DNA of 10,972 bases from Portiera aleyrodidarum_D (GTDB lineage Bacteria > Pseudomonadota > Gammaproteobacteria > Johnevansiales > Johnevansiaceae), in NCBI RefSeq assembly GCF_902713745.1, contig NZ_CACTJB010000004.1:1-10972 (forward strand), in the 5' to 3' direction. A program made the translations under genes and the position numbers. Below, piece by piece: positions 1-6,123 of this stretch. Each line of letters opens with the position of its first letter. Position 1 is the stretch's first letter. Below the pieces are notes generated by a model that was not told the origin of the DNA, did no database searches, and was given only the letters and a program-made list of their open reading frames with translations.

Positions 1-120
1 GTGTAGTGCTTTGTTTTTTGAATTTTTGTAATGGATTGAAGTGCTGTGCTTTTGTGTTGTAATGGTGTGGTTTTGTGGGGAAGTTTTAGGTGTTATGCTT
101 TGTATTAAGTTGTTGTTGTT

Positions 121-166
121 GATTTTAGGTTTAGTTAAGTTGTGTAATGTAATGGTTTGAATTGTT
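121..166 (+). repeat. Imperfect direct repeat, copy 1 (partner 1281-1326)
   Basis: These 46 bases match 1281-1326 at 44 positions. The differences are T/G at 126 versus 1286 and T/G at 140 versus 1300. The spacing is 1160 bases. The match is far longer than the vocabulary words shared across the block, so it is probably a true duplication that later diverged slightly. Confidence 0.8.
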
Positions 167-720
167 ATGGGTTGTTTTAAGTTAGTGTATTGTGTTGTAA
201 GTTTAGTTTTTTTTAGTTGGTTTTTTTAAGTTGTATTTGTTTGTTTTGAGTTTCTTTTAGTTGGTGTGTTTTTGTGGTTTAATTTAATGTGTTATGTAAT
301 GTTTGTAATTTGGATTAAGTTAGTGTAGTTTAGTGTTGACTTGTGTAATGCTTTGTGGTGTGGTTTTTAATTTTTTTTGTTTTTGGATTAAGTTTAGTTA
401 TAATTTTTTGTTTTTGATTGATGTCTTTAAAGTTGTATTGTGTTAAGTTAATGCTTTGTAATGTGTTGCTTTGTGGTGTAATGTGTAATGTGTTTGTTTT
501 TGGTTTGAGGTCTTTTAAGTTGTTATGTTATGTGTTTGATTGGTTTTTAATGTGTTGAGGTGTGTTGTTTTAAGTTGTGTAATGTTGTAAGGTGTTGAGA
601 TGAAGTGTGTTGTGATGAGATGAAGTGAAGTGTTATTTGTTGCTTTGTAAGTTGTTTTGTTTTAAGTTTAGTTGTATTGGTTTAAATTAAGTTTAGTTAT
701 TTGGATTAGTTATGTGTAAG

Positions 721-735
721 TTAATATAAGTTGTG
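721..735 (+). repeat. Dispersed motif TTAATATAAGTTGTG, copy 1
   Basis: The 15-mer TTAATATAAGTTGTG occurs exactly here and at 946-960. It recurs with one difference at 1616-1630 and 2541-2555, and as shorter variants near 3079 and 5123. Its 12-base core TTAATATAAGTT is found inverted at 3443-3454 and 5961-5972 inside A/C-rich blocks. The core is -10-like, but it lacks a partner -35 element and a gene, so I treat it as repeat vocabulary. Confidence 0.6.
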
Positions 736-862
736 TTGTTATGCTTTGTATTTGTTGAAGTCTTTTGTAATGTTTTTGGTTTTGGTGTTAAGTTGTTTTT
801 GATTGTTTTGTAATAGATTATTACATTAACTTAAGTTGTTGTGTATTGGTTTACATTAAGTT

Positions 863-884
863 GTTATGTTATGTTATGTTATGT
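863..884 (+). repeat. Pentanucleotide microsatellite (GTTAT)4
   Basis: Four perfect consecutive copies of GTTAT followed by a partial GTG. It is one of several period-5 arrays in the low-complexity DNA. The A/C-strand equivalent (AACAT) reaches five copies at 3581-3605. Confidence 0.85.
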
Positions 885-945
885 GTTGTTGTTATTTTGT
901 GTTACTTTGAGGTGTTTGCTTTGATATGGATTATTTTGTAGTGTG

Positions 946-960
946 TTAATATAAGTTGTG
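946..960 (+). repeat. Dispersed motif TTAATATAAGTTGTG, copy 2
   Basis: Exact second copy of the 15-mer at 721-735. The flanks differ, so the pair does not mark a longer simple duplication. Confidence 0.6.
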
Positions 961-1280
961 TTTAGTTTTTTGTTTAGGTGTTATGTGTTGTAATGTATTG
1001 GTCTGTTTTGATTGTTTTGTAATGGTTTGCTTTGTTGTTATGTGTTTTAAGTTGTGTTAAGTTTTGTTACATTAAGTTAAGTTGTTAGAGGTGTATTAGT
1101 TTGGATTAGATTAGTGTAGTGTAATATAAGGTTAGGTTAATGTAATGTAATGTTGTGTAAGGTTGTTTTAAATTGTTTTAGGTTAAGTTAGTTATGTGTA
1201 GTGTGGTTGAATTAATGTTGTTATGTGTTTTTTAATTTGTTGTTTAGTTGTGTTTTTGTGATTGGATTTGTATTGATTTT

Positions 1281-1326
1281 GATTTGAGGTTTAGTTAAGG
1301 TGTGTAATGTAATGGTTTGAATTGTT
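1281..1326 (+). repeat. Imperfect direct repeat, copy 2 (partner 121-166)
   Basis: Second copy of the 46-base repeat at 121-166, with 44 of 46 identities. Looser similarity continues downstream of both copies, where GTTAGTGTATT and GTAAGTTTAGTT words occur in the same order. The duplicated unit may originally have been longer. Confidence 0.8.
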
Positions 1327-1746
1327 TTTTGGTTTGAATTTTTTAAGTGTGTTTTATTTGTAATGGTGTGGTCTGTTTTAGTTATGTGTTGTTTTAAATT
1401 TTTTGGATTAAGTTAGTGTATTTGTAGTGTGTTTGTAAGTTTAGTTGTAAATTTATTTTAAGGTTAAGTTATTTTATTTTGTTGCTTTTAGTTTTTTTTT
1501 AGTTGCTTTGTGTTATAATGTTTTGGTTTCATATAATATAAGTTAGGTTTAGTTAATGTTGTTATTTGTTAAGTTTTTTGTTTTCTTTTTAGGTGTTATG
1601 GTTTTACTCCTATTTTTAATATAAGTTGTAATGTTTTTTTGATTGGTTTAAATTGTTTTGATATGAATTGAGGTGTGTTATGTTTTGTAATGTTTTAAGT
1701 TGTTATGTTATGTGTGTTGTGTTATTTTTCTTTAAGTTGCTTTGTG

Positions 1747-1768
1747 TTGCTTTGCTTTGCTTTGCTTT
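1747..1768 (+). repeat. Pentanucleotide microsatellite (TTTGC)n
   Basis: Three perfect TTTGC units at 1751-1765, preceded by TTGC and followed by TTT, giving almost four and a half copies. It is notable because C is otherwise scarce on this strand and appears here in its usual GCTTT context. Confidence 0.8.
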
Positions 1769-2819
1769 AAGTTGCTTTGAGTTACTTTGTTATTGAGTTG
1801 ATGTGTAATGTTTTAACTTGTGGTGTGGTTTTTTTTAAGTTGTGTTATTATGTTTTAAATTGTTTTAGTGTAGTTTGTTTGTGTAAGGTTACTTTAAGTT
1901 AGTTTGTGTAAGGTGTTGTGTAATGTAAGTTAAGTTGTGTTAAGTTAATGTTGTTTGAGTTTGTTATGTTTTTGATTAAATTAAATTACATTACATTACA
2001 TTAAGTTAAGTTAATGTTTTGTAGGTTAGTTTTAGTTAATGTGTTTTAATGTAAGTTGAGTTAGTGTGGTTTGTTTAGTTGTTATGGTTTATTATTTTAA
2101 GTTAGTAAGGTTAGTTATTTTATTTTGTATTAAGTTTTGTTTAGTTGTTATGTTATGTGTTAATTTGTTTTTGAAGTTATTTGTTTGTGTAATGTTTTGT
2201 ATTGGTTTAAACCAAATTGTATTAAGTTAGTTTGTTTTGTTGTAAGTTGTGTTAAGTTAGTTTGTGTAGTTTGTGTAATGGTTTATGCTTTGTAATGTAA
2301 GTTATTTCATTTCAAGTTTTTTTATTTAAGTTAATGTAATGCTTTGTTATGTGGTGTGGTATGGTATGTTTAGTGGTGTGGTTTTGTTTTGTTTGTGGTA
2401 TGTTTGTTTTGTTTTGTTTAGTGGTGTGGTGTTATGTTATGTGGTTTTGAATTGAATTGATTGGTTTGTTTTTTTGTTTGTGGTATGTAATGTTTGGTGT
2501 AATGTTGTTATGTTTTAATGGTTTTTTTTAAGTTATTTATATAATATAAGTTGTGGTTTAGTTTGTTTGTGTTATGGTTTAGTTTAAATTAATTTGCTTT
2601 AATTTGTTTTGTTTTAAGTTATTTGTTTTGTTTGTTTGTGTAATTGGTTGGGTTAAGTTTTTTTGCTTTAAGTTAGTGTGTTAAGTTAATGTAATGCTTT
2701 ATGCTTTTAGTTTTTTTTTTGTAATGTTTTTTTTGTGGTATGTTTGAAATGAAGTGTATTGGTTTAACTTAACTTGTGTTATTTGTTGTATTGTGTTGCT
2801 TTGGCTTTGAGTTTGAGTG

Positions 2820-2839
2820 TGAGATGAGATGAAGTGTTA
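2820..2839 (+). repeat. 20-base inverted repeat arm (partner 5907-5926)
   Basis: This GAGAT-containing stretch is the exact reverse complement of 5907-5926, about 3 kb away in the last A/C-rich block. It links a T/G block and an A/C block as opposite orientations of one sequence family. Similar GAGATGAAGTG words also occur near 597-632. Confidence 0.65.
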
Positions 2840-3132
2840 TGTTATGTTATGGTTTTGATTAAGTTGTTATGTTCTTTTATTTTATGTTATGTGTTTGATT
2901 GTTTAATATAATTTAAGTTGTTATGTAATGGTGTGGTTTAGTGTATTGGTTTAAGTTGTTATGTTTTGTGGTTTTACATTAAATTGTTTTAAGTTATGTT
3001 GTTTTTGGTATAATGTTGTAAGTTATTAATTTACGCTAATTTTGTATTTAGTTTAATTACTTTGTGTTGTAATGTGTTTAAATATAAGTTGTAATAGTTT
3101 TAGGTGTTTGTTTTTGTTTTAATTAAATTGGA

Positions 3133-3173
3133 TTACAACAACTACACTAACTTAAAAAAAAAACTTATTAATG
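3133..3173 (+). repeat. Short amino-rich (A/C) patch inside keto DNA
   Basis: The + strand switches abruptly to A/C words, including ACTACACTAACTTA, the reverse complement of the TAAGTTAGTGTAGT word seen at about 312. An A-run follows before the sequence returns to T/G words. It looks like a roughly 40-base inverted insertion or inversion within the larger block. Confidence 0.6.
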
Positions 3174-3325
3174 TAATTTAGTGTGTAGAGGTGTTATGTA
3201 ATGTTTTTGTGTTATGTTTTGTTATTTTAGGTAAAAATTATGTAAAAATGTATTATGTATGTTAAGTTTGTTAAAGGTTAAAAAGAAAAAAAGTATAGGT
3301 GGTGAGGTGATTTGTTTTATCAGTT
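3174..3325 (+). other. Keto block ending in an atypical purine-rich segment
   Basis: The first 100 bases are ordinary T/G vocabulary. From about 3228 to 3325 the texture changes to GTAAAAATTATG words, then a purine run with AAAGG, AAAAAGAAAAAAAG and GGTGGTGAGGTGATT. This stretch is not built from the recurring words and sits immediately before the largest polarity flip. It could be surviving original intergenic DNA or a functional site. No gene fits, because the candidate GTG start at 3305 is followed at once by a stop in frame. Confidence 0.45.
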
Positions 3326-3580
3326 AAAAAAAACCAAACTTAACACCTCAACAATTCATTTCAAAACATAACAACTAAACTTAAAACAAAATATTCCAAA
3401 ACAACAAAGTATAACATTACAAACAAAAACAATCAAAGCATAAACTTATATTAAACCAATACACTCATCATAACACCTCAAACTAAAGCATAAAACAAAA
3501 TACACTAACTAAACTAAAACAAACCAAAACATACCACTTCAAAAACAATTTAAAACAAATAAAAGAAAATAAAAGAACAG

Positions 3581-3608
3581 AACATAACATAACATAACAT
3601 AACATAAC
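3581..3608 (+). repeat. Pentanucleotide microsatellite (AACAT)5
   Basis: Five perfect AACAT units plus AAC. It is the reverse-complement form of the TTATG arrays in the T/G blocks and starts a cluster of short tandem arrays running to 3660. Confidence 0.9.
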
Positions 3609-3612
3609 ACTT

Positions 3613-3660
3613 CAGAACAGAACAGAACAAATAAAAACAAAACAAAACAAACAAACAAAC
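3613..3660 (+). repeat. Compound microsatellite (CAGAA)3, AAAAC and AAAC arrays
   Basis: Three CAGAA units at 3613-3627 are followed by AAAAC-type pentamers and then about four AAAC tetramers ending at 3660. Successive arrays grade into one another by single-base changes, as expected from slippage. Confidence 0.8.
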
Positions 3661-3848
3661 AATTTAAACAATTTAAATTAATCCATATCAATCATAACAC
3701 ACAATTACAACTTAATCCAATCAATCAAAAATTAAACTTATATAAACACAAACAATCATAACTCCTCAAATCAAAAAAATCAAAAACCAAAATCAAACCA
3801 ACTTAACTTAATGTAAACCACATTTAATTGTTTTTTTGTAATGTAAAC

Positions 3849-3867
3849 CAATACAATACAATACAAT
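3849..3867 (+). repeat. Pentanucleotide microsatellite (CAATA)3
   Basis: Three perfect CAATA units followed by CAAT, after which the sequence switches to GTAATTTAATT. Confidence 0.8.
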
Positions 3868-3905
3868 GTAATTTAATTTAAACCACACAACTTACACTAT
3901 TAACT

Positions 3906-3929
3906 TAATGTAATGTAATGTAATGTAAT
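3906..3929 (+). repeat. Pentanucleotide microsatellite (TAATG)4
   Basis: Four perfect TAATG units plus TAAT. This T/G-type word sits in an A/C-rich block and lies just before the 61-base inverted repeat arm at 3935-3995. Confidence 0.85.
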
Positions 3930-3934
3930 TTAAT

Positions 3935-3995
3935 ACAAAAAACAAAAGACAAAAGACTTTAAACTAAACCACATAACATAACATAACACCACAAA
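3935..3995 (+). repeat. 61-base perfect inverted repeat, left arm (partner 4729-4789)
   Basis: Base-by-base comparison shows that the reverse complement of this segment is identical to 4729-4789 over all 61 positions. It contains two AAAAGAC units and an (ACATA)-type array. Position 3996 is an extra A relative to the partner, after which similarity breaks up. The arms lie in blocks of opposite polarity separated by 733 bases. Confidence 0.95.
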
Positions 3996-4003
3996 ACAAA
4001 AAC

Positions 4004-4039
4004 CAAAACACTTCAAACCATTACAAACCAAACCAAACA
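4004..4039 (+). repeat. 36-base perfect inverted repeat, left arm (partner 4432-4467)
   Basis: The reverse complement is identical to 4432-4467. It lies only eight bases after the 61-base arm, yet the partners of the two arms are about 260 bases apart. The two blocks are therefore not related by one simple inversion. Confidence 0.9.
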
Positions 4040-4113
4040 ATTCAAAACCAAGCATTACAAACCATACCACAAACCAATACAATTTAATAAAAAACAAATA
4101 AAAATAACTCAAA

Positions 4114-4134
4114 ACACTACACTAACTTAAACAA
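4114..4134 (+). repeat. 21-base direct repeat, copy 1 (partner 4166-4186)
   Basis: Identical over 21 bases to 4166-4186, with a 52-base period. The shared word CACTACACTAACTTAA is the reverse complement of a word seen repeatedly in the T/G blocks. Confidence 0.85.
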
Positions 4135-4158
4135 ATAAAAACCAAACAAAAAACAAAA
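4124..4158 (+). repeat. 35-base perfect inverted repeat, left arm (partner 4777-4811)
   Basis: The reverse complement equals 4777-4811. Its last 13 bases (4146-4158) are the same as 3935-3947, the first 13 bases of the 61-base arm. Both matches therefore meet in a single 83-base stretch, 4729-4811, in the T/G block. Confidence 0.9.
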
Positions 4159-4165
4159 CCTCAAC

Positions 4166-4186
4166 ACACTACACTAACTTAAACAA
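4166..4186 (+). repeat. 21-base direct repeat, copy 2 (partner 4114-4134)
   Basis: Second copy of the 21-base repeat, ending four bases before the polarity switch at about 4190. ACTAACT at 4173-4179 can pair with AGTTAGT at 4191-4197, so a 7-bp stem with an 11-base loop straddles the switch. Confidence 0.85.
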
Positions 4187-4190
4187 CATT

Positions 4191-4590
4191 AGTTAGTTGT
4201 GATTTTTTGTAATGCTTTGTGGTTTATGTTGTTTTTTTTTAATGTTTTTGGAATGGTTTGTGTTGATATGATTTGAAGTGTTATGTAATGTGTTGCTTTA
4301 AGTTGTTGTTGTGTTGTTATTGGATTAGTTAATGAAGTGTTTTGTAAGTTGTGTTTTGTAATGGTTTAATTTAATGTGTTTTGATATGAATTGTTTTAGT
4401 TTAGTGTAATTTAAGTTGTTGTAATGGTTTATGTTTGGTTTGGTTTGTAATGGTTTGAAGTGTTTTGACTTGTTTTTGATTTTTTTGTAATGGTATGGTA
4501 TGGTTTGTAATGAATTGATTTTATTTGTTTTGTTTTGTTTTGTTTTGATTGTTTTAAATTGTTATGAATTGTGTTGATATGTTTTGGATT
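4191..4590 (+). repeat. Keto-rich (T/G) low-complexity block
   Basis: The + strand returns to T/G words such as TGTAATGG, GGTTTGAAGTG, TTGATATGA and a TTTTG array near 4525-4550. It contains the 36-base inverted repeat partner at 4432-4467 and one copy of a 21-mer (4363-4383) that recurs exactly at 4692-4712. An 18-base core of that 21-mer is also present at 276-293. No gene is seen. Confidence 0.85.
4432..4467 (-). repeat. 36-base perfect inverted repeat, right arm (partner 4004-4039)
   Basis: Identical to the reverse complement of 4004-4039. Similarity on either side is limited to short shared words. Confidence 0.9.
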
Positions 4591-4622
4591 AACTAAACAT
4601 ACCACAACTTACACTAACTTAA
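4591..4622 (+). repeat. Short amino-rich (A/C) patch
   Basis: About 30 bases of A/C vocabulary (AAACATACCACAAC, TTACACTAACTTAAC) interrupt two T/G blocks. The words match those of the 3326-4190 block, so this looks like a small inverted fragment of the same family. Confidence 0.6.
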
Positions 4623-4627
4623 CTTGT

Positions 4628-4654
4628 GTAATGTAATGTAATGTAATGTAATGT
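4628..4654 (+). repeat. Pentanucleotide microsatellite (GTAAT)5
   Basis: Five perfect GTAAT units plus GT, just after the short A/C patch. It is the same unit as the (TAATG)4 array at 3906-3929. Confidence 0.9.
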
Positions 4655-4728
4655 TGTGTTGTGGTTTGTGTTGAGATGCTTTGAAGTGTGTGGTTTAATT
4701 TAATGTGTTTTGGATTGAGGTGTTTTTG

Positions 4729-4811
4729 TTTGTGGTGTTATGTTATGTTATGTGGTTTAGTTTAAAGTCTTTTGTCTTTTGTTTTTTGTTTGGTTTTTAT
4801 TTGTTTAAGTT
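4729..4811 (-). repeat. Inverted-repeat right arms fused at a 13-base overlap
   Basis: Positions 4729-4789 are the reverse complement of 3935-3995, and 4777-4811 are the reverse complement of 4124-4158. The overlap 4777-4789 corresponds to a 13-base word present at both 3935-3947 and 4146-4158. Read on the minus strand, the segment runs from 4124-4158 straight into 3935-3995, joining the end of that interval to its beginning. This is the junction expected from a tandem duplication or circular form of a unit of about 211 bases. Confidence 0.85.
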
Positions 4812-5838
4812 GTTTTAACTTAGCTTAACTTGTGGTGTAATGTAATGTTGTGTAATGTTTTGTAATGTTGAATTGAAGTGTGTTAATTTAATCAAAAACA
4901 AGTTAAGTTAGTTATGTGTTGTGTAGTGTGTTGTAAAACAATTTAAGTTAGGTTTGTAATAGTTTAAGTTGTTATTAGTGTGTTGTAATGTTTTGTAAGT
5001 TTGAGTTTGTTTTTAAGTTGTGGTGTAGGTGTAATGTTGGTTTTAACTTAACTTGTTATGTGGTATGTTGAGGTTTAGTTATGTAATGTAAGTGTTGTTT
5101 TGTTTTGTTTTATTTTGTAAGTTATAATATAAGTTTAGTTTTTATTGGTGTAATAAGTTAATGTAATTCAATAAAGTGTGTTGTAGTGTAGTGTAGTGTA
5201 AGGTTAGGTTATGTAAGTTGTATTTTGTTTGTTTTAAATTAATTTAAGTTGTGTTTTGTAATTTTATTTAATGTAAGATTAAGATAAGTGGTTTTTGTGT
5301 TGTATTTTAATATAAATTGAATTGTTTGTAATGTTTTTGTAATGGATTGATTAATTGAGGTAACTTAAAACAAAACAACAAAAACTAAACCATTACATTT
5401 ACATAACACAACAACTAAACTTAAACAACATTACTTAATGTAAACAATTAATTTAATGTAAAACATTTCAAACCATTACATAACAACTAAACACAACTTA
5501 ACTTAAACAACATTATACATTAAAACAAAATACATTACCTAACTCACACTACACTAATAACACCACATAACAACTTAAGTTAATGTAAAAAAACTAAACA
5601 CAACTAAACAACACTTAATACAACTTATATGACATTAATCCATTACAACTTTAAAATTCAACTTAAAAAAACACACTTCAACCTTACAAAACATACAACA
5701 CAACATTAATTTAATACATTACAAAACAATTTAAGTTAAAACACATTAAACCACACCAAAAACAAACTTAACACCACAAAACAATTCAAAAAATAAAACC
5801 CAACACATAAAATAACATATACAACTTAAACAACATTA

Positions 5839-5856
5839 CATCTCATCTCATCTCAT
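5839..5856 (+). repeat. Pentanucleotide microsatellite (TCTCA)3
   Basis: Three perfect TCTCA units flanked by CA and T. It is the reverse complement of the GAGAT/TGAGA words in the T/G blocks. Confidence 0.8.
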
Positions 5857-5906
5857 TACACCACATTAACTTAAACCATTACAACACACTTCAAAGCAAC
5901 ACAAAT

Positions 5907-5926
5907 TAACACTTCATCTCATCTCA
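5907..5926 (-). repeat. 20-base inverted repeat arm (partner 2820-2839)
   Basis: Reverse complement of 2820-2839. It contains the ATCTC pentamer doubled, and a longer (TCTCA)3 array lies about 70 bases upstream at 5841-5855. Confidence 0.65.
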
Positions 5927-6030
5927 ACACATAACATTACATAACACAACACCTCAACATAACTTATATTAAAAAACTTAACTTAATACAAAGCACAGCA
6001 CCTCAATACAAAGCAACACAGAACTTAAAA

Positions 6031-6123
6031 CTAATAAAATAAAACCCCCCATAAGCATACCACAACTCATCAAAATAAAGCCAAACGAAACAAAATACAT
6101 AACACAATATAAAGGACAAAACA
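6031..6123 (+). other. Leader region of lon
   Basis: The repeat vocabulary stops and a less repetitive A-rich sequence begins, with a run of six C at 6045-6050 and words not seen upstream (AAAGCCAAACGAAAC). This is where the lon promoter should lie, but I cannot identify a convincing -35/-10 pair. TATAAA at 6108-6113 overlaps the ribosome binding site and is too close to the start codon to serve as a -10 for a normal leader. Confidence 0.5.
6111..6116 (+). promoter_or_regulatory. Shine-Dalgarno AAAGGA of lon
   Basis: AAAGGA ends seven bases before the GTG at 6124. The good spacing supports this GTG as the real start rather than a downstream ATG, and the encoded N-terminus aligns with the conserved start of the Lon substrate-binding domain. 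Confidence 0.75.

Larger units (their letters stand above)
1..3132 (+). repeat. Long keto-rich (T/G) low-complexity block, no gene
   Basis: The + strand is overwhelmingly T and G, with A mainly inside TAA, TTA, GAA and ATG words and only scattered C. C sits mostly in GCTTT or TCTTT contexts. The same short words recur in shuffled order: TTAAGTT, TGTAATG, TTATG, GGTTTGAATTG, GTGGTGTGG, TTAATATAAG. All frames are broken often by TAA, TAG or TGA, and no ORF reaches 60 codons on either strand. Tiny patches of opposite polarity occur at about 812-830, 1980-2005 and 2205-2215. I see no tRNA, rRNA or protein remnant. It looks like repeat-expanded intergenic DNA rather than a decayed gene, since no homology survives to the eye. 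Confidence 0.85.
3326..4190 (+). repeat. Amino-rich (A/C) low-complexity block, inverted relative to neighbours
   Basis: The + strand here is A and C with little G and T. The words are reverse complements of those in the T/G blocks: CATAACATAAC, CATTACAAACC, CACTACACTAACTTAA, CTTCAAACC. G appears mainly in AAAGC, AAAGA or CAGAA contexts, mirroring C in the T/G blocks. A few short opposite patches occur at about 3826-3845 and 3905-3931. The only ORF of any length, on the minus strand at 3930-4112, encodes a Phe/Trp/Val/Cys-rich low-complexity peptide and is a composition artefact. No gene is seen. Confidence 0.85.
4623..5361 (+). repeat. Keto-rich (T/G) low-complexity block
   Basis: T/G vocabulary on the + strand, with the right arms of the 61-base and 35-base inverted repeats at 4729-4811. 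Minor opposite-polarity spots occur at about 4890-4902 and 4934-4944. It ends sharply at about 5361, where GAGGTAAC gives way to AAAACAAAACAAC. No ORF of note and no RNA gene are visible. Confidence 0.85.
5362..6030 (+). repeat. Amino-rich (A/C) low-complexity block upstream of lon
   Basis: The A/C form of the vocabulary: CATTACATAAC, AACTTAAACAACATTA, CACTTCATCTC, ACTTATATTAA, and CAAAGCAACAC (reverse complement of the GTGTTGCTTTG word of the T/G blocks). A (TCTCA)3 array lies at 5841-5855. No ORF reaches 60 codons and no RNA gene is seen. The block fades out at about 6030, before the ordinary-looking lon leader. Confidence 0.85.

Noticed and set aside
3930..4112. 60-codon minus-strand ORF rich in Phe, Trp, Val, Cys and Leu
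   Set aside because: It lies wholly in the A/C-rich repeat block, is low in complexity, has no ribosome binding site evident and includes the 61-base repeat arm. T/G-rich DNA naturally yields such a hydrophobic peptide.
1..6030. CRISPR array or clustered regular repeats
   Set aside because: Repeats are irregular in spacing and length, there are no unique spacers of constant size and no cas genes.
1..6030. Insertion sequence or transposon remnants
   Set aside because: No transposase fragment, no flanking terminal inverted repeats with target duplications; the inverted arms are internal pieces of the repeat family.
6108..6113. TATAAA as a lon -10 element
   Set aside because: It overlaps the Shine-Dalgarno and would place transcription start at or beyond the start codon.
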